Below, one piece after another: positions 25,173 through 36,877 of a stretch of DNA of 64,000 nt. The stretch covers positions 296,263-360,262 of the forward strand of contig NZ_LMGZ01000019.1 of assembly GCF_001427605.1 (NCBI RefSeq), written 5' to 3'. The notes beneath the pieces are model-generated. The model was not told the DNA's origin. It made no database searches and saw only the letters and a program-made list of their open reading frames with translations. The DNA comes from Devosia sp. Root635. Lineage in GTDB: Bacteria; Pseudomonadota; Alphaproteobacteria; Rhizobiales; Devosiaceae. A program made the position numbers and the translations under genes. Within the stretch, counting starts at the first letter, position 1. Each line of letters begins with the position of its first letter.

Positions 25173-26159
25173 TCATTCCTCCCGTTTGAGCGGACGGGAC
25201 ATCAGCCCCGCAACGACTGTGGCAATATCGGCTCTGCCGCTGAGCACCGCATGCACGGCCTCGATCAGCGGCGCCTCGACCCCGAGGCTTCTGGCCAGCG
25301 CATCGGCAACCGGCGTGGTGGCAACGCCTTCGGCCAGCCTGGCGCCATCGGCCAAGATCGCTTCGACCGACCGGCCGCGACCCAGCGCCATGCCGAACTG
25401 GTAATTGCGCGACTGCACCGAGGTACAGGTCAGCGTCAGGTCGCCCAGCCCGGCAAGGCCGGTGAGCGTGGCGGCCGAGCCGCCCATGGCCGAAACCATG
25501 CGCGCCATTTCCGCATAGGCGCGGGCGATCAGCGCCGAGCGGGCCGAGGCGCCCAGCCCCGCGCCTTCGACGGCGCCACAGGCCAAAGCATAGACATTCT
25601 TCAGCGCCCCGGCGATTTCCACCCCGATGCGGTCATCGGCGGCGTAAGGGCGAAAGCTGGGACCGGCGAGAGCCGCGGCCAGCGCCGAGGTCGCGTTGGC
25701 ATCGTCGCCCGCCAGCGTCACCGCCGTCGGCCTTCCGGCCGCAACGTCTGCGGCAAAGCTGGGGCCCGACAACACAAAGGGAATGGCGTCGGGCGCCATG
25801 TCGTTGAGGATTTCGCTCTGCCGCTGCAGCGTCCCGGTTTCGAGCCCCTTGGCCGACAGCACCACCGGCTTGCCGGCGAGCAGAGCCGGATCGAGCGCCC
25901 CCAGCGCCGCCCGGCTCGCTTGGGCGGGGACGGCGAGAATGACGATATCGGCAGCGCCCGCTGCCGTCGTGGCGCTGATGGCCGGATGAAGCTTCTGCGC
26001 CCCCAGGTAACGGGCATTGGTTTGGCTGGCATTGATCTCGTCGACCTGGTGCGCGTCGCGCGCCACCAGCGACACCTTGCGCCCCGCCATGGCCGCCGCC
26101 TGCGCCAGCGCCGTGCCCCAGGCCCCGCCGCCGATGACCGATACCGTTTCAAGCCGCAT
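25173..26159 (-). CDS. gpsA: NAD(P)H-dependent glycerol-3-phosphate dehydrogenase
   Basis: A 328-residue enzyme that reduces dihydroxyacetone phosphate to sn-glycerol 3-phosphate for phospholipid synthesis. [15 protein letters not shown] is the nucleotide-binding loop. [26 protein letters not shown] and [16 protein letters not shown] are family motifs, the last one including catalytic-region residues. The ATG at 26159 is chosen over a TTG at 26168; it overlaps the end of tsaD by 11 bases, so the two genes are coupled. Confidence 0.94.
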   Translation of the reverse strand: MRLETVSVIGGGAWGTALAQAAAMAGRKVSLVARDAHQVDEINASQTNARYLGAQKLHPAISATTAAGAADIVILAVPAQASRAALGALDPALLAGKPVVLSAKGLETGTLQRQSEILNDMAPDAIPFVLSGPSFAADVAAGRPTAVTLAGDDANATSALAAALAGPSFRPYAADDRIGVEIAGALKNVYALACGAVEGAGLGASARSALIARAYAEMARMVSAMGGSAATLTGLAGLGDLTLTCTSVQSRNYQFGMALGRGRSVEAILADGARLAEGVATTPVADALARSLGVEAPLIEAVHAVLSGRADIATVVAGLMSRPLKREE

Positions 26160-27228
26160 CGGGCACAACCTTCATGTCGTCGAGATCGAGCGGCCAGCGT
26201 GGCCTTGCGACGAATTCCAGCCCGTCATGCGCGCCCAGCGCAAAACGCTCGGCCCCGGCCCAGGCCACCATGGCGCCATTATCAGTGCAGAGCGCGATCG
26301 GCGGCACGATGAGTGTTGCACCGGCTTCAGCACAGACCGCGCGCAGGGCCGAACCGATGGCCTGGTTGGCAGCGACGCCGCCCGCCACGACCAGTTGCGT
26401 GCTGGCCTCGGGCAATTCGGCCCTGAACCGTGCCAAAGCCTGCCCGGCCCGCACGGATACAATTTCGGCCACCGCAGCCTGAAAACTGGCGGCGATATCG
26501 GCCACGTCCTGGTTACTCAGTGGCGCCAGCGCCTCGGCCTGCAGCCGCACCGCCGTCTTGAGGCCGGAAAAGGAAAAATCGAGCCGCGCCTCGCGCAGCA
26601 GCGGTCGCGGAAACTTGAAGCGCTTGGGATCGCCGGATTTGGCGATGGCTTCGACCGCCGGCCCGCCGGGATGGCCGAGGCTCAGCAGCTTGGCCACCTT
26701 GTCGAAGGCTTCGCCCAGCGCATCGTCGATCGTCGTGCCCCAGCGCTCATAGTCGCCAACGCCGCGCACCAGCACGAACTGGCTGTGCCCGCCACTCACC
26801 AGCAGCATCAGATAGGGGAATTGTACGCCATCGGTCAGCCGCGCCGTCAGCGCATGGGCCTCGAGGTGATTGACCGCGATCAGCGGCTTGCCAAGCGCCG
26901 CCGCCAGCGCCTTGGCGGTGGTGAGGCCGACCAATACGCCCCCGATCAGTCCCGGCCCCGCCGTGGCGGCGATGGCATCAACTTCATCCAGTTTGACACC
27001 GGCCTCGCGGCAGGCCTGGGCGATGATATGGTCGAGATAGGTGACATGGGCGCGCGCCGCGAGTTCGGGCACCACGCCGCCGAATGCCGCATGTTCATCG
27101 AGCTGGCTGCGCACCACATTGGAACGAATCGTGGCGCTGCCGGATTCGTCGCGCACGACCAAAGCTGCCGCGGTTTCGTCGCAGCTGGTCTCTATGCCGA
27201 GGATGATGGCTGGCGCTTGCCCGGTCAC
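26149..27228 (-). CDS. tsaD: tRNA N6-adenosine threonylcarbamoyltransferase
   Basis: A 359-residue ASKHA-fold enzyme that transfers threonylcarbamoyl to A37 of tRNA with TsaB and Tsa[16 protein letters not shown] at the start, [44 protein letters not shown] and [11 protein letters not shown] are diagnostic. The open frame runs on to 27651, but conserved sequence starts at [10 protein letters not shown], so I chose the GTG at 27228. That start leaves a 58-bp divergent promoter region to hemC. It heads the operon with gpsA. Confidence 0.94.
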   Translation of the reverse strand: MTGQAPAIILGIETSCDETAAALVVRDESGSATIRSNVVRSQLDEHAAFGGVVPELAARAHVTYLDHIIAQACREAGVKLDEVDAIAATAGPGLIGGVLVGLTTAKALAAALGKPLIAVNHLEAHALTARLTDGVQFPYLMLLVSGGHSQFVLVRGVGDYERWGTTIDDALGEAFDKVAKLLSLGHPGGPAVEAIAKSGDPKRFKFPRPLLREARLDFSFSGLKTAVRLQAEALAPLSNQDVADIAASFQAAVAEIVSVRAGQALARFRAELPEASTQLVVAGGVAANQAIGSALRAVCAEAGATLIVPPIALCTDNGAMVAWAGAERFALGAHDGLEFVARPRWPLDLDDMKVVPDAA

Positions 27229-27286
27229 GACGAACTGGTTACTCCCTCTGGGGGTCGCCCCCTGCCTACTATAGGACGCAAAGACA

Positions 27287-28231
27287 TTGCAATCGCCCAC
27301 CCCCTTCGCCCGGATCGGAACACGCGGCAGCCCGCTGGCGCTGACGCAGGCGCGCCTGGTGCGGCGCCTGCTGAGCGAAGCGCATGGCGTCGGCGAGGAT
27401 GACATCGCCATCGAGGTGATCTCCACCGGCGGTGATCGTTCGCAGGCGAGCAATGCCAGCCTGACCGAAATCGGCGGCAAGGGCCTGTTCACCAAGGAAA
27501 TCGACGAGGCCATGCTGAGCGGGCGCGTCGATATCGGCGTGCATTCGTCCAAGGACGTGGCGACGCGCCTGCCCGATGGCATCGAGCTCGCCGCCTTCCT
27601 CGAACGCGAGGATGTGCGCGACGCTTTCCTCTCGGTCAAGGCGCGCGGCATCGACTACCTGCCCGAGCGCGGCAGGTTCGGCACCTCCTCCATCCGCCGC
27701 GCTGCGCAGGTTTTGCGCGTCCGTCCCGACCTGACCATCGTGCCCTTCCGCGGCAATGTTGGCACGCGGCTGCAGAAGCTGCTCGATGGCGTGGCCGATG
27801 GCACCATGCTGGCCATGGCCGGGCTCAACCGGCTGGGCGAAGGCCACCGCGCCACCGCCTTGCTCGACCCGGAAATCTTCATGCCCGCCCCCGCGCAGGG
27901 CGCCATCGGCCTTGCCGTGCGCAGCGGCGACACGCGCATGGCCCGGATCGTTGCGGCGCTCGACCATGCCTCGACGCACAAGGCCATCGTCGCCGAACGC
28001 GCCATGCTGGCGGTACTCGATGGCTCCTGCCGGACGCCGGTAGGGGCGCTGAGCCGGCTCGATGGCGCGACGCTTGTGCTCAGGGGGCAAATCCTCAGCC
28101 TCGACGGCAAAACGGCATTCAACAGCGCCGCGACTGGCAGCGACCCCGAGGCGCTCGGAAAGCAGGTTGGCGACGACCTGATCGCGCAAGCCGGCACCGA
28201 ATGGCTGGCGCAATGGGCCGCCTCGTCATGA
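27287..28231 (+). CDS. hemC: Porphobilinogen deaminase (hydroxymethylbilane synthase)
   Basis: A 314-residue heme-biosynthesis enzyme that polymerises four porphobilinogens. [40 protein letters not shown] and [12 protein letters not shown] are the dipyrromethane and substrate-binding segments. [11 protein letters not shown] carries the Cys that anchors the cofactor. The start appears to be TTG at 27287 with an AGGA site; no in-frame ATG fits. The stop overlaps the hemD start (ATGA). Confidence 0.95.
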   Translation: MQSPTPFARIGTRGSPLALTQARLVRRLLSEAHGVGEDDIAIEVISTGGDRSQASNASLTEIGGKGLFTKEIDEAMLSGRVDIGVHSSKDVATRLPDGIELAAFLEREDVRDAFLSVKARGIDYLPERGRFGTSSIRRAAQVLRVRPDLTIVPFRGNVGTRLQKLLDGVADGTMLAMAGLNRLGEGHRATALLDPEIFMPAPAQGAIGLAVRSGDTRMARIVAALDHASTHKAIVAERAMLAVLDGSCRTPVGALSRLDGATLVLRGQILSLDGKTAFNSAATGSDPEALGKQVGDDLIAQAGTEWLAQWAASS

Positions 28232-28953
28232 AGATGCTGGTGACCCGCCCCGAGCCCGACGCGCAGGCAACGCTGGCCCGGCTTGGCGCGCTCGGCATAG
28301 AGGCTATCGCCGCGCCGCTGATGGTGCGCCAGACGCTCGACGGCAGCCTGCCGCCGCCCGACGGCTTCACGGCCATGGTGCTGACCAGCGCCAACGCCAT
28401 CCGCGCGCTGGCCGACCGCAATATGCTCGAGCAATACCGCCATCTGCCGGTCTTCGCCGTGGGCGACCATACGGCGCGCGAGGCCAACGAGGCCGGCTTT
28501 GTCCGGGTCAGCAGTGCCGCCGGGGCCTTCCAGGACCTGGTCAATGCCATGACCATCGCCCGCATGCGCGGGCCGATCTTCTATCCCGCCGGCAAGCACC
28601 AGAGCGCCGACCTCGCCAGGGCGCTGGCCCCGCTCGGCGTCATGGTCGCGACATCGAAGGTCTACGAAATGGTGGCGGCCAGCGCTCTGCCCGATACGGT
28701 TCTGGCCGAGCTGGGTGGAGAAATCGGCGCGGTGCTGGCCTATTCGCGCCGCTCGGCCGAAATCTTCGCGCGGTTGGCCGCCGCCATGCCGCGCAGCCGC
28801 CGCAGCGGGCTGGCCATGCTCTGCCTGTCCGAAGCCGTGGCCGAACCGCTGCTGGAAGCCCGCTTCAGCCGCATCAGCCTGGCCGACCGGCCGGACGAAG
28901 ACGCCATGATGTCGCTCGCGCTGGCTTTTGCCCGCGAGCAAACTGGGCCATGA
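28228..28953 (+). CDS. hemD: Uroporphyrinogen-III synthase
   Basis: A 241-residue protein that cyclises hydroxymethylbilane to uroporphyrinogen III. The family is weakly conserved. MLVTRPEPDAQATLARL at the start, LTSANAIRALA, FAVGDHTAREANEAGF and AVLAYSRRSAEIFARL give the two-lobed HemD pattern. It is translationally coupled to hemC and followed by the Mic60-like gene. Confidence 0.9.
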   Translation: MKMLVTRPEPDAQATLARLGALGIEAIAAPLMVRQTLDGSLPPPDGFTAMVLTSANAIRALADRNMLEQYRHLPVFAVGDHTAREANEAGFVRVSSAAGAFQDLVNAMTIARMRGPIFYPAGKHQSADLARALAPLGVMVATSKVYEMVAASALPDTVLAELGGEIGAVLAYSRRSAEIFARLAAAMPRSRRSGLAMLCLSEAVAEPLLEARFSRISLADRPDEDAMMSLALAFAREQTGP

Positions 28954-28979
28954 TCGGCCGCCAAGAAGAGGATACTGCC

Positions 28980-30164
28980 ATGGCGGACAGCAAGCCGACC
29001 GAAAGCAAGACCGGCCCGGTCAAACCGCCGGTGCTCGACCTCAAGGCGCGCGAAACCGGTGCCGACAAGCCGGAAGCGAGACAAACACAGGCAAAAAGCG
29101 AGCAACCCGCAGGCAAACCGGCGGCAAGCCCACGGCAAGCCGGCGGCTTTGCCTTCGGTGCCGCGGTCCTTGGCGGCGTGCTCGGCCTCGCCGCGGCCTA
29201 TGCCCTCGCCTGGTTCGGCCTTTGGCCATCGACGCCCGCGCCTGCCCCGGCGGCCGACCCGCGCCTGGCTCAATTCTCCACCGCCATTCCCGAACTGGAG
29301 ACGGTGACAGAGACGACTCAAAGCGAACTGGCGACGCTCAACCAGCGCATCGGCGCCCTCGAATCGGCGGAGCCCGCAGCGCCAGCCATCGCCGGCGCCG
29401 AGCCGGTCGATCTCACCGGGATCGAGGGCGATATCGCCGCGCTCACCGCCCGCCTCGATACGCTGGCCGCCACGCCGGCCGCCGCTGCAGACAGTGGTGC
29501 CGTCGACGCCTTGCGCACCGACCTCGCCGCCCTGGGCGCAAGGCTCGATGAAGTGGCCGCCCGGCTCGGCACCGCCGAAGCCGGATTGCGCACCCTCGAC
29601 ACCACCATGACCCAGACCGCGGCCACGCTGGCCGAGCAACCCGGCGATATCGGCGCGGTGCTGCAATTGCCGCTGATTCTCTCGGGCTTCGAGGCGGCCT
29701 TTGCCAGCGGCAGGCCCTATGCCACCGAACTGGGCGCCCTGCGCGCCGCCTTGCCAGACGCCACGGTGCCCACCGCCATCGCCAACAATGCCGAAAGCGG
29801 CCTCGCCCGCCCCGACGTCATCGCCAGCCGCTTCGCTGCGGTGTTGCCGGCCATGCTGGCGGGTCGCCCGGCCGATCCCGAGGCGCAATGGCAGGATGGT
29901 GCACTCGACTGGTTCCGCTCGGCCATTGCCCTGCGGCCGACCGGCGAGATCGAGGGCGATACGCCAGAGGCGGTGATGTCGCGCCTTGAAGGCGCCATCG
30001 CCCGCCGCGACTTCGTCACCGCCGAAACCCTGCTGGCGGGCCTGCCCGCGCCGATGCTGGCGGCCGGCGAAGACGTGCCGGCGCTGATCGCCAGCCAGGC
30101 CGAGGCCACGCGCTTTCTCGAAACACTGCGAGTCAGCGCCCTGGCCGGCGAGGTCAGCCAATGA
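28980..30164 (+). CDS. Mic60/mitofilin-like membrane protein
   Basis: A 394-residue protein with a polar N-terminus, one membrane helix (about residues 55-78, FAFGAAVLGGVLGLAAAYAL), a long coiled-coil-prone periplasmic region, and a C-terminal helical part (ARRDFVTAETLLAGLPAPML). This layout and its place between hemD and hemY match the alphaproteobacterial homologues of mitochondrial Mic60, which shape intracytoplasmic membranes. An in-frame ATG at 28950 overlaps hemD by four bases; the ATG at 28980 has an AAGAAGAGGA site and is preferred. The stop overlaps the next start (ATGA). Confidence 0.82.
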   Translation: MADSKPTESKTGPVKPPVLDLKARETGADKPEARQTQAKSEQPAGKPAASPRQAGGFAFGAAVLGGVLGLAAAYALAWFGLWPSTPAPAPAADPRLAQFSTAIPELETVTETTQSELATLNQRIGALESAEPAAPAIAGAEPVDLTGIEGDIAALTARLDTLAATPAAAADSGAVDALRTDLAALGARLDEVAARLGTAEAGLRTLDTTMTQTAATLAEQPGDIGAVLQLPLILSGFEAAFASGRPYATELGALRAALPDATVPTAIANNAESGLARPDVIASRFAAVLPAMLAGRPADPEAQWQDGALDWFRSAIALRPTGEIEGDTPEAVMSRLEGAIARRDFVTAETLLAGLPAPMLAAGEDVPALIASQAEATRFLETLRVSALAGEVSQ

Positions 30165-31528
30165 TCCGCCTCGCCTCCTGGATCGTTGGCAGCCTCGCCA
30201 TCACGGCCCTCGCCGCCTGGCTGATCTCGCTGCCCGGCACCCTGACGCTGGAAGCCGCGGGCTATCGCATGCAGCCCCGGCTGGGCGCCGCCATTTTCAT
30301 CTTCATCCTCGTGGCCATCGTGGTCATCGGCCTCTGGGCCATCCTGCGCCGCATTCTTTCAGCACCGCGCAATATGGCGCGCCGCAGTCGCGAACGCCGC
30401 CGCGAGCAGGGCGTGGAAGCCCTGTCCGACGCGATCGTGGCCCTGCAGGCCGGCGATCCCGCCCGTGCCCGCATGCTGGCCCGCGAAGCCCAGGCGCGCC
30501 TGCCCACCAATGCCGCCGCGCGCCTGCTCGAAGCTCGCGCCGACCTGGCTTTGGGCGACATGCCGGCGGCGCGCGAGCATTACCGCGCCCTCATCGCCAG
30601 CGAAAAGACGGCAGTGGCCGCGCTGACCGGGCTCTACGACCAGGCCCGCGCCCAGCATAGGCCCGAGGCGGCGCTGACCTTTGCCCGCAAGGCTCTGGCG
30701 CTGGCGCCGCAAAGCGGCTGGGCCGCCGATGCCGTGTTCGATGACCTGACGCGGCGCGGCCAATGGGCCGATGCCGTGGCCATGGTCAATGTCGAGCAGG
30801 CAAGCAGCCGCGAGGACCGCGCCCGCAAGCGCCGCCGCCAGGCGGTGATCGAAACCGCCCGCGCCCGCGAGGCCGAGACCAGCGCGCCTTTGGCCGGGCT
30901 CGACCACGCCCTGACCGCGCTCAAGCTGCTGCCCGACTTCGTCCCCGCGGCCCTCATCGCCGCCCGCATCCACATCAACAGGGGTGACACGCGCAAGGCC
31001 ATGAGCCTGCTGCGCCGCATCTGGCGCGCCACCGGCCATCCCGACGTGGCCGCTCTCTATGCCCATGCCCAGCCCGGCGCCTCGGCGGTAGAGCGGCTCA
31101 GGCGACTGGGCGAGATCATCGAGACCCCGCCGCCCCATCGCGCTGCCGGCATGGCGCTGGCGCGATCCGCCATCGATGCCTATGACTGGCCACTGGCGCG
31201 ATCGGCGCTGGCACCCTTCATCGGCCCCGACGCCACCCAGGGCGTGGCAAGCCTGATGGCCGAAATCGAGGAAGGCCAGAGCGGCGACCAGGGCAAAGCG
31301 CGCGAATGGCTGGCCCGCGCCGTCCGCGCGCCACGCGACCCGGCCTGGACCGCCGACGGGCTGGTCAGCGACGAATGGGAACCGATGTCCCCCGTCACCG
31401 GCAAGCTCGACGCCTTTGAATGGAAAGTGCCGATGACCATCACCGGCCGCCCGCTCGCCGACCCCCCGCCGCCGCAATTGCCGGTGGAAGCCCCCTTGCC
31501 TCTTGCACCGGCCGCCAACCCAACGTAA
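30161..31528 (+). CDS. hemY: HemY-like TPR membrane protein
   Basis: A 455-residue protein of the HemY_N family (not protoporphyrinogen oxidase). Two N-terminal membrane helices (about 5-25 and 42-62) precede cytoplasmic or periplasmic TPR repeats such as ARMLAREAQARLPTNAAARL and ALTFARKALALAPQSGWAAD. A Pro-rich tail ends it. It is coupled to the Mic60-like gene and is the last member of the hemC operon. Its role is a probable scaffold for late heme enzymes or membrane organisation. The symbol follows E. coli usage by family. Confidence 0.82.
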   Translation: MIRLASWIVGSLAITALAAWLISLPGTLTLEAAGYRMQPRLGAAIFIFILVAIVVIGLWAILRRILSAPRNMARRSRERRREQGVEALSDAIVALQAGDPARARMLAREAQARLPTNAAARLLEARADLALGDMPAAREHYRALIASEKTAVAALTGLYDQARAQHRPEAALTFARKALALAPQSGWAADAVFDDLTRRGQWADAVAMVNVEQASSREDRARKRRRQAVIETARAREAETSAPLAGLDHALTALKLLPDFVPAALIAARIHINRGDTRKAMSLLRRIWRATGHPDVAALYAHAQPGASAVERLRRLGEIIETPPPHRAAGMALARSAIDAYDWPLARSALAPFIGPDATQGVASLMAEIEEGQSGDQGKAREWLARAVRAPRDPAWTADGLVSDEWEPMSPVTGKLDAFEWKVPMTITGRPLADPPPPQLPVEAPLPLAPAANPT

Positions 31529-31541
31529 AAGGCCAGCCGTT

Positions 31542-31617
31542 GCCGCTTTAGCTCAGTTGGTAGAGCACATCATTCGTAATGATGGGGTCAGGTGTTCGAG
31601 TCACCTAAGCGGCACCA
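31542..31617 (+). tRNA. tRNA-Thr (anticodon CGU)
   Basis: A complete cloverleaf of 76 nt with encoded CCA. The acceptor GCCGCTT/AAGCGGC is perfect, the D arm is GCTC...GAGC, the anticodon stem CATCA/TGATG carries loop TTCGTAA (anticodon CGT), and the T arm is AGGTG TTCGAGT CACCT. It closely resembles E. coli tRNA-Thr(CGU). It sits just after the hemY-like gene and reads ACG codons. Confidence 0.97.
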
Positions 31618-31635
31618 TTCCTTCCGATACCGATA

Positions 31636-32514
31636 TCAACCAGGCGGCGTCACCACATCCCGGTGGCGTGAGGCGACGAAGCCGTTGAGCAGCAGCGATA
31701 CCAGGATCAGCGCGGCGCCGGCGATGATCGGCCCGTCGAGCGTTTCCCCGAACAGCAGCACGCCGGCGCCTATGGCCAATGGCAATCGGATGAAATCGAC
31801 GATAATCAATGCCGATGCCCGGCCCATGCGCATGGCCGCCGATACCGAGAGCTGCGCCAGCAAACCGCCCACGCCCTGAATGGCCATGATGGCGAGGTCG
31901 AGCGGGGCGGGATTGGACCAGAATGGCGCGCACATCAGCCCGGCCAGCGGTACGCTGAGCACCAGATTGAGCCAGGTGACCCGGCGCCCGTCCTCGCGAT
32001 CGGCCGATGCCTTGAGCAGCAGCATGACGGCGGCCAGCGCCAGCGCCGAGGCGAAAGCATAGAGCAGGTTCCAGTCCGGTGCCGCCACATCGGGCCGCAC
32101 CACCACCAGCACGCCGCCGAAGCCGATCAGCAGCGCCACCATCTGCGGCCAGCGCACCCGCTCGCCCAGAATGAGCACGGCGCCGATAACGGCAAAGACC
32201 GGCGTGGTGAAGCCGATCGAGGTGACGGTGGCCAGGGGCAACTGGCCGATGGCGATGAACGAAGCGCCTAGTGCGAAGAGCTTGAGCACCGCCCGGGCGA
32301 TATGCAGCGGCCATAGGCCACCACCACGCAGATGCCATTGCGGCCGCGGCATCAGCAGCATCAGCGCCGCCATGCTGAAGAGATTGCGGAAGAACACGAT
32401 CTCGAACGGATGCACGCGATCGTCGATCAGCCGCACCGCGATCACGTCCATGACGCCGACCACGGCAGCGACCGCCATCAACAGGCAGCCGGCAAGGATG
32501 GGGTTGAGGCGCAA
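31636..32514 (-). CDS. DMT superfamily (EamA) permease
   Basis: A 292-residue membrane protein with about ten helices in two EamA repeats (GCLLMAVAAVVGVMDVIAVR in the first, LAQLSVSAAMRMGRASAL in the second). Members export or import metabolites and amino acids; the substrate is not predictable. Its start is only one base from the stop of the Ldh-type dehydrogenase gene. That makes it the last gene of the DapA-like/Ldh/EamA operon, and it might move a sugar acid or a pathway intermediate. Confidence 0.87.
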   Translation of the reverse strand: MRLNPILAGCLLMAVAAVVGVMDVIAVRLIDDRVHPFEIVFFRNLFSMAALMLLMPRPQWHLRGGGLWPLHIARAVLKLFALGASFIAIGQLPLATVTSIGFTTPVFAVIGAVLILGERVRWPQMVALLIGFGGVLVVVRPDVAAPDWNLLYAFASALALAAVMLLLKASADREDGRRVTWLNLVLSVPLAGLMCAPFWSNPAPLDLAIMAIQGVGGLLAQLSVSAAMRMGRASALIIVDFIRLPLAIGAGVLLFGETLDGPIIAGAALILVSLLLNGFVASRHRDVVTPPG

Positions 32515-33555
32515 TCAGGCCGGCCAGTTCACGTTGAGCGCCCTGGCCCGGCTCGCCAGCGTGCCGAGCACGGCATCGTCGATCTCGACGCCCTCGGCCA
32601 GCGCCCGGCGGCGCGACGCGGCAGCGCCGTCGCCGGGCACGCGAACCTTGCCGATGCCCGGCGACGGGCGATTGTCGCGGCAGAGCCTGGCGGTGTGGCT
32701 CGCCTCGGCCACGAAGGCATCGGTGCCGCTGAACGCCGCCGGATCGAGCACCTGCAGGAAAACCGACAGCGTCATCGGCTCATGCGTTTGCGTACGGCCA
32801 CTGCCGGCCAGACCCTGGCTCAGCACATCGACGGCAAGCGCCATGCCGAAGCCCTTGTAGCCCTTGCGCGCCCCACCGATCGGCATGAGCGTGCCGCCGC
32901 GCGACACGACATCTTCGGGATCGTCGGTGGGCTGGCCGTCGGCGGTGAGCCCCCAGGCCTCGGGGTAGCGCTGGCCGGCGGCCGCCAGCTGCCTGGTCAT
33001 GGTGGTGGTGGTAATGGAGGCGCTGATATCGATGAGGATCGGATCGCCATCGGTGGGAAAGCCGTAGGCCTGCGGGTTGGGCGTCAACACCGGCTGCGTG
33101 CCACCAAACGGCGCCATGCGGGCCGCCGACACGGTAGAGCAGTTCAACTGCACGACATAGCCCTGGTCGGTGACCCGCCTCATATAGGCGGCCAGCGCCC
33201 CGGTGTGATGGCTGTTGCGGATGGCGACCGTCACCACTCCATATTGGGCCACCCGCTGGCAGGCGAGGTCGAGCGCGCGACGGACCAGCCAGGGCCCCGG
33301 CAGCTTCCTGCCATCCCAGGTGATGCAAGCGCCGCGGTCGGCGATGACTTCCAGATCGCCCTGCCCCCTGAGCTCGCCGCTGCGCAGCGCATCGAGATAG
33401 CCGGCCACCAGACCCGTGCCGTGGGTGCTATGGCCGATCATGTCGGCCTCGACCAACACCTCGGCGACAACAGGGGCCTTGGCTTCATCCATGCCGCCGG
33501 CAGTCAGCAGGGCGGCCAGTGCCTGGCGCAGGCTTTCGATATCAATGCGCGCCAT
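32515..33555 (-). CDS. Ldh family NAD(P)-dependent oxidoreductase
   Basis: A 346-residue protein of the malate/L-sulfolactate/ureidoglycolate dehydrogenase (Ldh_2) family. Marks are EADMIGHSTHGTGLVAGYL (the catalytic His region), VAIRNSHHTGALAAYMRR, NPQAYGFPTDGDPILIDIS, and GARKGYKGFGMALAVDVLSQ. These enzymes oxidise 2-hydroxyacids or reduce cyclic imines. In this sugar-acid context a 2-hydroxy or 2-keto sugar acid is a fair guess. It is two bases after the DapA-like gene and one before the DMT permease. Confidence 0.88.
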   Translation of the reverse strand: MARIDIESLRQALAALLTAGGMDEAKAPVVAEVLVEADMIGHSTHGTGLVAGYLDALRSGELRGQGDLEVIADRGACITWDGRKLPGPWLVRRALDLACQRVAQYGVVTVAIRNSHHTGALAAYMRRVTDQGYVVQLNCSTVSAARMAPFGGTQPVLTPNPQAYGFPTDGDPILIDISASITTTTMTRQLAAAGQRYPEAWGLTADGQPTDDPEDVVSRGGTLMPIGGARKGYKGFGMALAVDVLSQGLAGSGRTQTHEPMTLSVFLQVLDPAAFSGTDAFVAEASHTARLCRDNRPSPGIGKVRVPGDGAAASRRRALAEGVEIDDAVLGTLASRARALNVNWPA

Positions 33556-33557
33556 GG

Positions 33558-34487
33558 TCAGGCTCCGATCAGCTTGTTCTGGGTCATGAAATTACGCAGA
33601 CGATCCTGCTGCATGGCGGTCAGCGGCCAGGCGGATGGCGGACGCGCCGGGCCGCAATCATGGCCCTGCATCTGCAAAGCAGATTTGACGCCGGTGACAT
33701 TGGTACCACCCATCTCTTCGGCCCTGATGTCCTCGAAAGCGCGCATCTGCGCGATGAGCGTCCTGGCGCGCCTGCTATCGCCTGCCTCCAGCGCCCGGTG
33801 GATTTCGACCGAGTGGCTGGGCCAGACATTGATGAGCCCCGAGGTGAAGCCGCGCGCACCCGCCGCATAGAGCACCGGCGCCCAGGTCTCGGCGAGACCC
33901 CCCACCCAGATGATCTCGGGCGGACATGCCGCTATGGCTTCGGCCAGGCGCATGGGATTGGGCGTGGCCCATTTGACTCCGACGACGCTGGGCAGGCTGC
34001 ACAGATCGGCGATAGTGGCCGTGCCGATCAGATCGTTGCGCAGATAGAGCATGATCGGCAGACCGCGCGCCGCCTGCTCGATCTGCCGGACATAGTCAAC
34101 AAGGCCGCGCGGCGACACGAAAGGATCGGCCGGCTGGTGCAGCATGAGCCCGGCCGCGCCGCAATCGGATGCCTTGCGCGCCAGGGTCGCCGCATCGCGT
34201 ATACCGCGTCCGACGCCGGCCAGCAGCGGCACCCGGCCCGCAACGAGCCCCACCGTAGCCTCGAGCATGGCCAGCGCTTCCTCCAGCGTCAGCGCAAAGA
34301 ATTCGCTGGTATTGCCGTTGCTGACCAGCACATGGACGCCGGCATCGATCGCGCGATCGACAATGGGCGCCAGTCGCGTAGGGGCGATGGTATCGCTCTC
34401 GTCATAGGGCGTGACCAGGATGCCGGAAATGCCCGCCAGCGCCTGGATGAGGTTTCTGTGAATTTCCTCGGCCTTTGCACTATCCAC
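33558..34487 (-). CDS. DapA-family lyase (2-keto-3-deoxy acid aldolase/dehydratase candidate)
   Basis: A 309-residue class I aldolase-fold protein. The Schiff-base Lys lies in SVVGVKWATPN, the catalytic Tyr in IMLYLRNDL, and the carboxylate-binding loop in LVSNGNTSEFF (normally GTTGE). That altered loop shows it is not dihydrodipicolinate synthase proper. By position it should act on a 2-keto-3-deoxy sugar acid. It heads the leftward Ldh/EamA operon and is divergent from a GntR regulator across a 50-bp AT-rich gap. Confidence 0.85.
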   Translation of the reverse strand: MDSAKAEEIHRNLIQALAGISGILVTPYDESDTIAPTRLAPIVDRAIDAGVHVLVSNGNTSEFFALTLEEALAMLEATVGLVAGRVPLLAGVGRGIRDAATLARKASDCGAAGLMLHQPADPFVSPRGLVDYVRQIEQAARGLPIMLYLRNDLIGTATIADLCSLPSVVGVKWATPNPMRLAEAIAACPPEIIWVGGLAETWAPVLYAAGARGFTSGLINVWPSHSVEIHRALEAGDSRRARTLIAQMRAFEDIRAEEMGGTNVTGVKSALQMQGHDCGPARPPSAWPLTAMQQDRLRNFMTQNKLIGA

Positions 34488-34507
34488 TATCTTATCCCCT
34501 CACTTCA

Positions 34508-34521
34508 AATATATTAGTTTT
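34508..34521. promoter_or_regulatory. AT-rich candidate operator, copy 1
   Basis: AATATATTAGTTTT lies in the 50-bp gap between the DapA-like gene and the divergent GntR gene. A copy with one difference (AATATATTAGTGTT on the minus strand) is upstream of the importer operon at 44694-44707. In this GC-rich DNA a 13 of 14 match in two promoters of one pathway suggests a shared regulator site, perhaps for the adjacent GntR protein. Confidence 0.5.
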
Positions 34522-34537
34522 TCGAGATAGGAGCCGC

Positions 34538-36863
<2,326 letters not shown>

Positions 36864-36877
36864 ATTGATCTCCGCCG

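Noticed and set aside
34475..34537. 21-codon extension of the GntR regulator
   Set aside because: It would run through the divergent promoter and the candidate operator; the ATG at 34538 has a strong TAGGAG site.
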